From Flavobacterium sp. DG2-3 (lineage in GTDB: Bacteria; Bacteroidota; Bacteroidia; Flavobacteriales; Flavobacteriaceae): 64,000 nucleotides of DNA. The stretch covers positions 186,001 through 250,000 of the forward strand of contig NZ_JAVAMB010000007.1 in the NCBI RefSeq assembly GCF_030730925.1. Direction: 5' to 3'. Both the position numbers and the translations under genes were made by a program. The notes under the pieces were generated by a model. That model searched no databases. It worked only from the letters and a program-made list of their open reading frames with translations, and was not told the DNA's origin. Positions 34,216-43,738 of this stretch are shown one piece after another; within the stretch, counting starts at the first letter, position 1; each line of letters opens with the position of its first letter.

Positions 34216-35231
34216 TTTTTGGAATCTTTTAAAGTTTGTAATAATTCGTTGATATCACAAGTTGCCAGACCAACGTATTTATCGGCAGCGCCGTAATAAA
34301 CATATAAAATATTATCGAGAATCATATTTCCTGTAGGAAAAACGCATCCTTTGTAGAAACCTTCAATTTCGTAATCGTGTTCCGGTTCCATAATCCAGTC
34401 TTCAAGCCTTGCCGTTACTTTTGACGGATCTTCTAAATCTAATAAAGCTACCCCGACTCTGTAATAGCCATTTCCGCCATTTTCAACTCCGTGGTAAATT
34501 AATAACCAACCGTCTTTTGTACGTAAAGGCGGTGTGCTTCCTCCGATTTTTTCTTCCCAAGTTCCGTTTCTTCCACTTAATAAAAGAATACTTTTTTCTT
34601 CCCAAACCATTAAATCATCCGAATAACGAAGCCAGATTGATGGATAATCACAGCCATATTCTACTCCTATCCATTGTTTTGGACGGTGTAACATCGCATA
34701 TTTTCCGTTGATTTTTTCAGGGAATAAAATCACATCTCTGTCATCTAAATTAGAAGTCGTAATTCGACCTAATCTTCTGAAATTCTTAAAATCTGAAGTT
34801 ACCGCCAAACCAGAATTTGCAATGTTATGTTTGAAAACCGCAGGTGCATCTTCGCCCGTTTCAGGAAGATTAATTACGTCGTGTGGAAAGGTCCAGTAAC
34901 GTCCGGGAGGATAAGGTCTGTAAGCATACGTAACATAATATTCACTTCCGAATTTAATGATTCTCGGATCTTCAACCCCGCCCATATCCGGACCGTTGCT
35001 GCTTGGCCCAAAAACTGGTTCGTCTGATTCTCTTTTAAAGTTAATTCCGTCCGTACTTGTTGCCAGTCCGACACGAATAAAATGATCAACATCGTCTCCC
35101 GCCGCTCGGTAAAGCATATAAAAAGTTCCGTTTTCGTACCAAACTCCCGGATTACAAACAACAAGATTTTCCCAATAATTATTAGGGTTTGGGCTTAAAA
35201 CTGGATTCTGAGTGCACTTAATTAATTTCAT
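34212..35231 (-). CDS. GH130 mannosyl-glycan phosphorylase
   Basis: A 339-residue five-bladed propeller enzyme of GH130: NPVLSPNPNNYWENLVVCNPG at the start, MLYRAAGDDVDHFIRVGLA, the catalytic aspartate in MGGVEDPRIIKFG and DRDVILFPEKI. There is no signal peptide, so it works in the cytoplasm. Members phosphorolyse beta-mannosyl-glucose, mannobiose or longer mannooligosaccharides, saving ATP by giving mannose-1-phosphate. It overlaps the next gene by 4 bases. Presence with GH26, GH5 and a symporter defines this locus as mannan-directed. The exact substrate is not fixed. Confidence 0.9.
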   Translation of the reverse strand: MKLIKCTQNPVLSPNPNNYWENLVVCNPGVWYENGTFYMLYRAAGDDVDHFIRVGLATSTDGINFKRESDEPVFGPSSNGPDMGGVEDPRIIKFGSEYYVTYAYRPYPPGRYWTFPHDVINLPETGEDAPAVFKHNIANSGLAVTSDFKNFRRLGRITTSNLDDRDVILFPEKINGKYAMLHRPKQWIGVEYGCDYPSIWLRYSDDLMVWEEKSILLLSGRNGTWEEKIGGSTPPLRTKDGWLLIYHGVENGGNGYYRVGVALLDLEDPSKVTARLEDWIMEPEHDYEIEGFYKGCVFPTGNMILDNILYVYYGAADKYVGLATCDINELLQTLKDSKK

Positions 35232-35255
35232 TTTTAGAATTTTGTATTTTGGTTT

Positions 35256-36449
35256 TTATTTTACAATTGTGTTGACTGCCAACGTGTACATATCCGGCAG
35301 TTTTTTGCTAAAGATCATATTCGGACTTGCATAAAGCAGTTTGAAGTTTGCAGCAGAACTATGACCGTCAAACGGAGCATAAAAATGGTTTCCTTCGTGA
35401 GACGGATCGTATTTGTTTCTCCACAGTACAACCATCGAAACTTTTTTTCCCGTTAATGGAACACTAATTTCGTTTGTCCAATACGTATCGTACGGAGCCC
35501 CGTTTTTTACAATTCCTTCTACTCCTGTTTCTGTAACACCGCATGGTTTTAGTTTTTGCTGCGAAAGTGTCGCCAGATTTCTAAGATTGGTGCTAAAAGC
35601 TGTGGTATTGGTTCCGTGATAACTGTCCCAGCCAATAAAATCCACATAATCGTCACCAGGCCATCTAAACAAAAAGCTCTCAACAGTTCCCTGTGAATCT
35701 AATTGCGGAGAAATCGCATAAATAAAGCTATGAACTCCTTTTTTATTCTTCAAATAATCGATAGTGTATTTCCATAAACTGATAAATTCCTGCTGTGTTG
35801 TTGCTCCAGAACCCCACCAAGACCAGGTTTGTGTATGTTCGTGAAAAGGGCGAAAAATAACCGGAATCAGTTTTCCGTCTTTGTCTTTTAAATTATTGGC
35901 AAAATCGGCCAGTTTATCCAGCCAGGAATTAAATTTTATATTAGTTGCGCTTCCGTCTGTGAGGATTTCTTTTGCCACCGTATTTTTAGAATTATCCCAA
36001 CTGTCTCCTCCTGTTAAAGGATTGTTTAAATGACAACAAGCTGTAATCACTTCGCCTCTTTCTCTGGCTTCTTTAATAACTCTTGCTCGATCATTATTTA
36101 AGGTTGAAGTCGAACTTCTGTCGTCCATAATTTCGGCAAAATCTACGCTAAAAACAGCAGGATAATCTCCGCAAACATCTTTAATATCAGAATGTCCGGC
36201 TTCTGTCATCCAGTTTCTTCCGTATAATAAATCGTCGTGATGTCCGAACATAGTTCCTTTTTCCTGAATTCTCCATAAATTAGAATACAAGGCTTTGGTT
36301 TCTGCGGTGGCGTTTGGATCAGATAATTGAAGCGTAACCGGAATCGGATTTTCAGGCTCGTTTCCTCCAGGATCTTTTTTGTCATCAGAAGAGGAGCATC
36401 CGAAACACAAAAAGCCCGACAGCAATAAAATTGTATATAATGATTTCAT
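35256..36449 (-). CDS. GH26 beta-mannanase lipoprotein
   Basis: A 397-residue enzyme. The start at 36449 gives a lipoprotein signal (MKSLYTILLLSGFLCFGCSS; lipid-modified Cys about residue 18) and leaves 16 bases after the previous gene; the longer frame from 36476 overlaps it. GH26 landmarks: MFGHHDDLLYGRNW, acid/base in IFRPFHEHTQTWSWW (about residue 190) and nucleophile in GVTETGVEG. It cuts beta-1,4-mannan internally or from ends, and as a surface or periplasmic lipoprotein it can make oligosaccharides for SusCD. A short D/G/P linker follows the lipid anchor. Confidence 0.9.
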   Translation of the reverse strand: MKSLYTILLLSGFLCFGCSSSDDKKDPGGNEPENPIPVTLQLSDPNATAETKALYSNLWRIQEKGTMFGHHDDLLYGRNWMTEAGHSDIKDVCGDYPAVFSVDFAEIMDDRSSTSTLNNDRARVIKEARERGEVITACCHLNNPLTGGDSWDNSKNTVAKEILTDGSATNIKFNSWLDKLADFANNLKDKDGKLIPVIFRPFHEHTQTWSWWGSGATTQQEFISLWKYTIDYLKNKKGVHSFIYAISPQLDSQGTVESFLFRWPGDDYVDFIGWDSYHGTNTTAFSTNLRNLATLSQQKLKPCGVTETGVEGIVKNGAPYDTYWTNEISVPLTGKKVSMVVLWRNKYDPSHEGNHFYAPFDGHSSAANFKLLYASPNMIFSKKLPDMYTLAVNTIVK

Positions 36450-36465
36450 AATCGCATTTTTAAGA

Positions 36466-37941
36466 TTAATATTCAAAATTGGTTAAAACCAAAAGTCCTT
36501 CTGCCGGAATGGTTTGCGTTGTATTGTCTTTTAAATGTAAAGTGAAGTTGGTCTTGTTCGGAAGCATTGTATGATCGCCTTCGAGTTTCAGCTGATTTTT
36601 CGCGTAAGCAAAACTTTTTACTTTTTCTAAAACAGGTAAATTCTTCGAAGTCAGATTTACTTTAAGATTTTGATTCGAAACATTGACAATCGCGATCATA
36701 TTTTTTCCGTCTTTAGAAACTGAAACCGCTTTTAGGTTTGGATTTCCGTTTACCGAAACCTGATGCACTTTACAACCCGTCGGCATGTATTTTGTCAATA
36801 AAGACCAGGCATAAAACCATGGGCGGACTTCTTCTTCTTTACTTCCAAAATATTCGTCTCCTAAAATGTTCCAAAAACCCCAGACTTTTAGTTTGTTTTT
36901 TTGTTCTTTGGCATGCATGGCATCATCAAGCATCCAGGCAACCGATCCCGAATAACCGGCATTTACGGTTTGAATTAAAGCATCGGCCATATCTGAACCA
37001 TAGACATAATTGTAAACAAACATTTGAGAATCTTCAACCGAAGCGTAAGGTTTTGCTTTGGCTCTTTCTATATTTTCGTTCATTAACGCTTCATCATGTT
37101 TTTCAACAAATTTGAATCCGATTTCTCCCATAACGATTGGTTTTCCTTTTGGAACAGCATCTTTATACGCTTTTAATATCGAAGTATATTCTCCTGAATT
37201 GACCGTGATTTTTGACGGATACGTATGGATGTCGTATACGCCGATCGCACTATCTAAATCTTTAACAGAATTCGTAATCCAATCTACTTTATCGGCTTTC
37301 CAAATCGCAATATCCGGTCCCATTAAAGACACTTTTTTATCAAGATTTACAGCTTGAAGATTTGTCCAGAAAAATTGAGCTGCATTTTTCCATAGCCCAT
37401 AATTTTCATCCGTAGCCGACCAGAATCCATTCGGTTCGTTGATCATGTTATAATATTTGATACATGAAAAACCCTTTTTATTCACAAGAAAATCAAGATA
37501 TTGAGCAGCCAGTTTTAAATTATTTTCTGAAATCGTATTGGCTTTACTATTAACCATTCGGTCGCCCCAGTCTCCTAAAACAACCTTCACATTTCGGGAC
37601 TGGCAATATTCCAGAATTGGGGCAATATTTTGGTAATTTTTAGTTTCATTTAAGACTCCATTTTCAATTACCGAAGTTGTATTGATCATCACTCTTATGA
37701 ATTGGGGTTTCATAAAATCAAGACGCGCATACAATTTCTGCCAGTCTGCCGCCGAAATGTTGAGCTGTTTTTCTCCGTAATCCAATTGATACGGATCCCA
37801 TTGGACACCGTTGCCAATGTAATTTTCATTTATAATGGTATTGCTATCAACAGCAATAGTTGCATCGGCCGAAGCCGAGCAACTGATTACCGAGTTCACT
37901 AACCAAAATGATACTAGAATTTTAATAAATATGTTTCGCAT
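36466..37941 (-). CDS. Clan GH-A-like glycoside hydrolase lipoprotein, family unassigned (copy 2)
   Basis: A 491-residue lipoprotein (lipobox in SVISCSASA). Same architecture as copy 1: NYIGNGVQWDPYQLD, VKVVLGDWGDR, KYYNMINEPNGFW with an acid/base-type glutamate, IVMGEIGFKF with the nucleophile-type glutamate, DMADALIQTVNAGYSGSVAW, then a beta-rich C-terminal domain. The two copies are diverged in their substrate-facing loops, so they may act on different linkages or at different sites (surface lipoprotein versus periplasm). Located directly after the surface lipoprotein of the PUL. Catalytic family not recognised. Confidence 0.7.
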   Translation of the reverse strand: MRNIFIKILVSFWLVNSVISCSASADATIAVDSNTIINENYIGNGVQWDPYQLDYGEKQLNISAADWQKLYARLDFMKPQFIRVMINTTSVIENGVLNETKNYQNIAPILEYCQSRNVKVVLGDWGDRMVNSKANTISENNLKLAAQYLDFLVNKKGFSCIKYYNMINEPNGFWSATDENYGLWKNAAQFFWTNLQAVNLDKKVSLMGPDIAIWKADKVDWITNSVKDLDSAIGVYDIHTYPSKITVNSGEYTSILKAYKDAVPKGKPIVMGEIGFKFVEKHDEALMNENIERAKAKPYASVEDSQMFVYNYVYGSDMADALIQTVNAGYSGSVAWMLDDAMHAKEQKNKLKVWGFWNILGDEYFGSKEEEVRPWFYAWSLLTKYMPTGCKVHQVSVNGNPNLKAVSVSKDGKNMIAIVNVSNQNLKVNLTSKNLPVLEKVKSFAYAKNQLKLEGDHTMLPNKTNFTLHLKDNTTQTIPAEGLLVLTNFEY

Positions 37942-37965
37942 ACATTTGATTTACAACCTCTTTAC

Positions 37966-38907
37966 TTAATCTTTTTTGGTAACATCTATCCAAAAACGTC
38001 TTGGTTTCTTCACGAATTTGTCATAGTCCGAATAAATATTCGTCCAGTCGTCTGTACCGTTTAGATTAAAGGCAAAAGCGTTATTGGTAATGGTTTTCTT
38101 TTGTCCATTTCCTAAATCTTCTGTTCCGGCATTTTCAAAAGTTCCAACTTTTATAGTTCCGTCTGCGAAAGTGAATGTGATAGTTCCCGCTGCATAATTT
38201 CTCAACCATTTTCCTTCTCCGGTCGGAATTTGTCTGTAGAAATTTTTAACATCGGTTTGAGGACTTCCTACGTAAATAAAATCGGCGTATTGGCCATCTG
38301 CTCCAGCAGTATTAGTCACTTTTCCGTACGTATTTCCATCTTCTGTAATTCCTTCCATTTCAAAAATTAACTGATTGTCCAATTCTTTGTCCGGACCATT
38401 TGTTGTTGACCATATCCAAGGTTTATCGGTCATGGCTAAAACTGCTCCACCACCATATTCCGGGCCTGTTCCTCCGTAAACAATCAAGTTATCTATATCG
38501 TAAATTCCGATTAGAGATTCTCTAAATGAGCTTGCTACAACTGTATAATTTCTTGATTTTCCTGTTGGAGAAGTAACCGTTAAACTGGCGCTGTTCTCAG
38601 CATTTTCAAAGTTTAAAGCTTCGCCTTCAGCAACCGATGAATTTGCTCCATAAGATAAGACCAATTCTTTAATTACAATATTGCTTAAGTTAGGAACGGC
38701 ATCAACGTTAATTGCTAAATTGATAGTTCCTGTTTGCTCGTCTACGCGAACGATTTGTGCATTACCAACCTGATTTTCGAATTTTATATCCAAAACATTG
38801 CGTTCGTTATTCCAGTCTCCTTTTTCGATATCTTCCAAAGGATCGCTTTGACAGCTTGTCTGCGCTAAGGCAGTAATGAAAAACAAAACGTATATTATTT
38901 TTTTCAT
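37966..38907 (-). CDS. SusE/F-like surface glycan-binding lipoprotein
   Basis: A 313-residue lipoprotein (MKKIIYVLFFITALAQTSC, lipobox TSC). Residues 25-125 form an immunoglobulin-like domain that includes SSVAEGEALNFENAENSASL and VTSPTGKSRNYTVVA, as in DUF5018-type modules; the rest is beta-rich with several aromatic residues suitable for sugar stacking. It follows susD in the operon, the usual place for the accessory glycan-binding protein that captures polysaccharide at the cell surface. The fine specificity is unknown; it has no enzymatic motif. Confidence 0.7.
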   Translation of the reverse strand: MKKIIYVLFFITALAQTSCQSDPLEDIEKGDWNNERNVLDIKFENQVGNAQIVRVDEQTGTINLAINVDAVPNLSNIVIKELVLSYGANSSVAEGEALNFENAENSASLTVTSPTGKSRNYTVVASSFRESLIGIYDIDNLIVYGGTGPEYGGGAVLAMTDKPWIWSTTNGPDKELDNQLIFEMEGITEDGNTYGKVTNTAGADGQYADFIYVGSPQTDVKNFYRQIPTGEGKWLRNYAAGTITFTFADGTIKVGTFENAGTEDLGNGQKKTITNNAFAFNLNGTDDWTNIYSDYDKFVKKPRRFWIDVTKKD

Positions 38908-38925
38908 AATCGTATATTTTTAAAA

Positions 38926-40419
38926 TTATAACCCTGTGTTCAAATCGATTTCTGTTTGTGGAATCGGATAAAACGCTGCTTCTTCTGCTGTAATTCCGGC
39001 AGCTTCCGGTACAACCTGAGAAACTTTGTTGAAACGACGCAGGTCATAAAGACGGTTTCCTTCAAAAGCCAACTCTAAAGCACGTTCATTCCAAACTGCC
39101 TGTCTAAAACTTTCCAAACTCAATCCCGGTGCAAGATTCCCTAAACCGGCTCTGTTTCTAATTTGGTTTACCAGAGCATAAGCCTCAGTTGTTGGACCTG
39201 CAGCTTCAGCATAAGTCAAAGCCACTTCGCTAAAGCGAATTAAAAAAGGCTTTGTGCTTGTTTTATCTCCAATAAAATTCGGGTCAATATACTTTCGTGT
39301 AAACGGATAAATAATTTTTCCCGGATATTGAGCCGAAACAACTCCAGATGCATTATAAGTTGTGGTTACAAACAAGTCTGTTTTTCTTTTATCTGAGTTA
39401 TCAAAACTGTTATAAAAGCCTGTCAGAGTTTGAAATACACTCCATCCGTCATGCGATTTGGAATAGGTATTATCAGGGTTTTTCAAATAAATAGTTGCAC
39501 CGTCGATATACGGAATAAACAGTTTCGAAATTTTAGAATAATCTCCTTCCGTTGCTCCGGTTCTGTCCATTGAAAGCAAAAAGATGTTTTCTCTTCCTAA
39601 TGGTTTTTCAACATCGTATATACTAATTAAATTATTCTCAAAACCATACACACTTTGGCCTGTAATTACATCTCCGGAATATTTTGCAGCCTGCTGATAC
39701 ATAGTCGCTACCTCTTTACTCATTTCTGCATATTGCGGAACGTTATGTTCTTTTGAAGAAGCGATATACAAATACACTTTTGCCAATAAAGCCTGCGCCG
39801 CAACTTTATCTGCGCGCCCTAAAGCCTGATTTACTTTTAATAATTCGATTGCTTTTTCAGCATCAGCAATAATAAAATCATATACTTCATCTAAGTTTTT
39901 TGCCATCGGAGCAGCAGTCTGACTTACAGTTTCTACAACAGAAGTATGCATTGGTACGCGACCGAAGTTTTTAACGAGATTGAAGTAATTCCAAGCTCTA
40001 AGGAAATAAGCTTCTCCCAGAAATTTATCTTTTAAATCCTGTTCAAATTTTCCGTCCGGTACATTTTTAATAACAGCATTCGCTCTATTTATGGCGATGT
40101 AAGCATATTTAAAATAATTGCCCAACATTCTATTGGTATTAAACGTTCCCGTTTGCCATTTATCTAAATTCTGATTATCAACGGTTTCATCACCCTTTGG
40201 GCCACATTCTTCTGTTGGAAGATCTCCCACATAAAAAATGGCTCTTGAATACTCAAGGAAAGTCAAAGCATCGTAAGCGTAATCAACCGCAGATTCGGCA
40301 TCAGAAGCACTTTTATAGAAATTATCTTCCGAATAAAATCCGTATGGTTCTTCGTTTAAGTCGCAGGCAAAAGCACTAATGATAAGCGCCATTGCTGCTA
40401 TTTTATATCTTGTTTTCAT
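38926..40419 (-). CDS. susD: SusD-like starch/mannan-binding lipoprotein
   Basis: A 497-residue RagB/SusD protein. The lipoprotein signal is MKTRYKIAAMALIISAFAC. Tetratricopeptide-like helices follow (SAVDYAYDALTFLEYS, LGEAYFLRAWNYFNLVKNFG), and the C-terminal signature FLIRFSEVALTYAEAA, then NQIRNRAGLG and NERALELAFEGNRLYDLRRF are intact. It sits on top of the SusC barrel as a lid and binds the oligosaccharide for import. Encoded nine bases after susC in the same operon. Confidence 0.93.
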   Translation of the reverse strand: MKTRYKIAAMALIISAFACDLNEEPYGFYSEDNFYKSASDAESAVDYAYDALTFLEYSRAIFYVGDLPTEECGPKGDETVDNQNLDKWQTGTFNTNRMLGNYFKYAYIAINRANAVIKNVPDGKFEQDLKDKFLGEAYFLRAWNYFNLVKNFGRVPMHTSVVETVSQTAAPMAKNLDEVYDFIIADAEKAIELLKVNQALGRADKVAAQALLAKVYLYIASSKEHNVPQYAEMSKEVATMYQQAAKYSGDVITGQSVYGFENNLISIYDVEKPLGRENIFLLSMDRTGATEGDYSKISKLFIPYIDGATIYLKNPDNTYSKSHDGWSVFQTLTGFYNSFDNSDKRKTDLFVTTTYNASGVVSAQYPGKIIYPFTRKYIDPNFIGDKTSTKPFLIRFSEVALTYAEAAGPTTEAYALVNQIRNRAGLGNLAPGLSLESFRQAVWNERALELAFEGNRLYDLRRFNKVSQVVPEAAGITAEEAAFYPIPQTEIDLNTGL

Positions 40420-40428
40420 AGTAGTTTT

Positions 40429-43400
40429 TTAAAAAGTTAAGTCCAGTCCGAATGTCCATTTGCTCAATCTAGGATAACCACCCCAGTAAATTCCGTCTGT
40501 TCCCACTTCCGGATCGTAACCGTCAAATTTGGTAAAAGTGTATACGTTGTTGGCATTTAGATATAAGCGTACGCTTTGGAATGCACTTTTTACTGGTTTT
40601 AAAGTATACCCCAGAGTGATGTTTTGAATTCTAACGAATGATCCGTCTTTTACCCACCAGTCTGAGAATTTCAAAGTTCTTCCGTCTCTTAAACTTGGAT
40701 AATCGTTTGTCGGATTGTCCAAAGTCCAGCGTAAAGGCGCATTACTTGGCTGATTAAATGCCTGAGTATCTAATACATCCTGACCAAAAACGCCGTTTAA
40801 AAAGAAACTGAAATCAAATTGTTTGTATTTAAGACTCATATTAAAACTCGCCATAAAATCCGGGTTTGGATTTCCGATAATGGTCTGATCTTTAGTATCT
40901 ACAACTCCGTCGCCATTGATATCTACATATTTAAATTCTCCCGGCTGCGCCAATTGTCCGTCCAGACCAGCGTTGATTCCTTCCTGAAGATTTTGTACAA
41001 TTCCGTTAGTTTTATATCCGTAGAAAACATTTACCGGCTGACCGATTGCTAACAGATTTGGAAATTGTCTGAACTGCTCTAAACTGTTTCCAGAATATTC
41101 GTACTGCATTCCTGTGTTCGGATCTACATTTAAACCTGATTGCGCAACAGAACCAAGGCTTACAATTTCATTTTTATTCTTTGAATACACTAAAGAAGCA
41201 TTAACCTGCCAGTCTTCATTTTTGAAGATTTCACCGTCAACAGTAATCTCATAACCTTTATTCGTTAATTCTCCGTCGTTAACCCAAATTCTATCGTAAC
41301 CAGATGACGGAGTTAGAATTCTTTCTCTCAAAAGGTCTTTTGTCTGTTTGTTGTAATAATCGAATATGATGTTTAAACGGCTTTTTAAGATCGAAATATC
41401 AACTCCAAAGTCACTTTGAGCAGTAGTTTCCCATTTTAAATCTGGATTCGGGATTCCGCCCCAAAGTTTTTCAATTCCGTCCTGACCTGTAGTTCCGACG
41501 ACATAACCTGGCCCAATTGCAGAAACCCAGCTTCCATTATCATAGTACTGACTTACTCCATAACGACTTAAAGTCTGGTACGGATTGATTCCCTGATTTC
41601 CAGAAATACCATAACTAGCACGGAATTTTAATTCATCAAAAACATTTAAACTTTTAATAAAAGTCTCATTATGTGCTTTCCAGCTTACTGCACCAGACGG
41701 GAAATACGCCCATTGATTGTTTTTACCAAATTTTGAGGATCCGTCTGCACGGCCTGTAACAGTCAATAAATATTTATCATCATAACCGTAATTCATTCTA
41801 AAAATTCCTGAAACCAATCTAGTTTCTACTTTTCCGTTAGAAACGGTATTTCTTTCGGGATTTCCAGCGCCCATATTTTCGTTTCCTAAAGTTTCATTCA
41901 CAAAATCAAATGCACCAAGTCCTGAACTTCTTGATAAATAACTTTCGAATGTATAACCTCCAGTTACACCAAAATCGTGTTTATTGAATGTTTTATTGAA
42001 ATTGGCAAAAGTTTCAGACACAAAATTCTGCCCTTCCCAATTGTTGATATAACCCGCACCGTTATTAAAATCTCCGGTTTCGGTATATTTACTTGGATAA
42101 TACTGATCATTTACAGAAGATCCGTATTTGTAATTTAATCTTGAAGTCAATTTCAAAGACGGAATAATCTGCCATTCTAACGCCGCAGAACTGATAACAT
42201 CTATAGTTTTAGTTTCGTTCTGACGAAGATTGGTAATCGCAACAGGATGTGTATAATCGTTCTGACCAATCATATAATAATCGCCATTATCATCGTAAAT
42301 TGGGAAAATAGGATTTCTCCAATACGCCAGACCTCCGTTTGAAGTTCTTTTTCCTTTACTTACGATATTTGAAAAGCGAACGGTGAAATTATCAAAGACA
42401 TCATGCTTAATACGTAAGTTGTAACCGCCTTTGCTGTAACCATCTTTTACGAAAACACCTTCTTCGCTGTAATAATTTCCGCTTAAATTAAAACTCGTTT
42501 TATCGGTTCCGCTGTTAATGCTCACAATAGTATTATTTCCTAAAGGCATGTTTCTAAAAGTCACATCGCCCCATCTTGTAAAATACGGCCACGAACCCGA
42601 TTGCAATTCCTGAATGGATGGATAATAAACTCCGTTTGAGTTATTCGCACCTACATATAAAGGCGTCTGTCCTCCGTTAATTCTTCCCTCATTACTTAAT
42701 TGCGCCATTAAAACTGGATCTCTCCAAAGATTTAGTTCTGAATTAAACTCGGAAAACGTAGATTGTTGCTGCACCTGAATCTGGGTTTTTCCTTTTTTAG
42801 CTGACTTTGTAGTAATAATGATAACTCCGTTAGCACCTCTTGAACCGTAGATTGCAGAAGCCGAAGCATCTTTCAGAACATCTACTTTATCAATATCGGC
42901 AACATTTACCTGCTTTAAATCGCCGGCATCTCCCAATGGAAATCCGTCCAATACCACTAAAGGTGCATTTGAACCTCTAAGCGAACTTCCTCCTCTGATT
43001 CTTACTGTAGACGTAGAACTAGGATCCTGGGAAGTCGTAACTTGTAATCCTGCAACTCTTCCTTGTAAAACCTGCTCAACAGAATTGGTTGGAATGTCTT
43101 CTAAAGTTTTGGTTTTGATTGTCGCTACCGAACCCGTTAAATCCGCTTTTTTAACAGAGCCGTATCCGATTACAACAACTTCTTTTAAGTTTTGGGAAGA
43201 AGCTCTTAAAACAACATTCAAAGTATTTTTTCCTGCGGTTTGAATTTTCTGAGTGTCAAAACCCATAAAAGAGAAAGATAAAATTGCATTTACTGGAGCA
43301 CTGATTTCAAATTTCCCGTCAAAATCTGTAGAAGCACTTTTAGAAGAACCTTCTACGGTAATATTTACTCCAGGTACTGTAAGACCGCTTTCGTCGGCAA

Positions 43401-43491
43401 CTGTACCTTTAATTATATTCTGACTGTAAGCTGCAAAACTGCTAACAAACAGAATACAAAAAAGTATACTTTTTGTCCATTTTTTTTTCAT
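40429..43491 (-). CDS. susC: SusC/RagA-family TonB-linked outer-membrane transporter
   Basis: A 1020-residue porin. After the signal peptide (ILFVSSFAAYSQ) comes the carboxypeptidase-D-like regulatory domain (GTVADESGLTVPGVNITVEG), then the TonB box/plug region VVVIGYGSVKKADLTGSVAT, PTNSVEQVLQGRVAGLQVT and KDASASAIYGSRGANGVIIITT; the rest is a 22-strand barrel ending in an aromatic strand (WTFGLDLTF). It imports oligosaccharides released at the surface, driven by TonB. First gene of the leftward PUL operon, with the activator gene divergent. Confidence 0.95.
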   Translation of the reverse strand: MKKKWTKSILFCILFVSSFAAYSQNIIKGTVADESGLTVPGVNITVEGSSKSASTDFDGKFEISAPVNAILSFSFMGFDTQKIQTAGKNTLNVVLRASSQNLKEVVVIGYGSVKKADLTGSVATIKTKTLEDIPTNSVEQVLQGRVAGLQVTTSQDPSSTSTVRIRGGSSLRGSNAPLVVLDGFPLGDAGDLKQVNVADIDKVDVLKDASASAIYGSRGANGVIIITTKSAKKGKTQIQVQQQSTFSEFNSELNLWRDPVLMAQLSNEGRINGGQTPLYVGANNSNGVYYPSIQELQSGSWPYFTRWGDVTFRNMPLGNNTIVSINSGTDKTSFNLSGNYYSEEGVFVKDGYSKGGYNLRIKHDVFDNFTVRFSNIVSKGKRTSNGGLAYWRNPIFPIYDDNGDYYMIGQNDYTHPVAITNLRQNETKTIDVISSAALEWQIIPSLKLTSRLNYKYGSSVNDQYYPSKYTETGDFNNGAGYINNWEGQNFVSETFANFNKTFNKHDFGVTGGYTFESYLSRSSGLGAFDFVNETLGNENMGAGNPERNTVSNGKVETRLVSGIFRMNYGYDDKYLLTVTGRADGSSKFGKNNQWAYFPSGAVSWKAHNETFIKSLNVFDELKFRASYGISGNQGINPYQTLSRYGVSQYYDNGSWVSAIGPGYVVGTTGQDGIEKLWGGIPNPDLKWETTAQSDFGVDISILKSRLNIIFDYYNKQTKDLLRERILTPSSGYDRIWVNDGELTNKGYEITVDGEIFKNEDWQVNASLVYSKNKNEIVSLGSVAQSGLNVDPNTGMQYEYSGNSLEQFRQFPNLLAIGQPVNVFYGYKTNGIVQNLQEGINAGLDGQLAQPGEFKYVDINGDGVVDTKDQTIIGNPNPDFMASFNMSLKYKQFDFSFFLNGVFGQDVLDTQAFNQPSNAPLRWTLDNPTNDYPSLRDGRTLKFSDWWVKDGSFVRIQNITLGYTLKPVKSAFQSVRLYLNANNVYTFTKFDGYDPEVGTDGIYWGGYPRLSKWTFGLDLTF

Positions 43492-43580
43492 TTGTTTGAT
43501 TGGTTAAAGATTAGTTAATAGTTTCGAGACAAATTAACTACTTCGTTTTCGTAAGCATTTTGTAAATTACATCAAATAGT

Positions 43581-43655
43581 AATACTTTAATGAATTACGA
43601 ATAATACTTTTATCAATAAAAGTAATTTTTATTTGAACATATAATTTTTATTTGA
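43581..43655. promoter_or_regulatory. Operator-like repeats between susC and the AraC-type gene
   Basis: AATACTTTAAT (43581) and AATACTTTTAT (43603) are direct repeats 22 bases apart; the second is part of the palindrome TACTTTTATCAATAAAAGTA (43605-43624). AATTTTTATTTGA occurs at 43624 and 43643, 19 bases apart. AraC-type regulators usually bind tandem half-sites with such spacing. Confidence 0.5.
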
Positions 43656-43738
43656 GCCTAAAATTGTTTAAAACAGAAATTTATTACTTATTTTTGACCA
43701 ACTTTATTATTCAGTAAGTGAATTAAAATAATACTATT

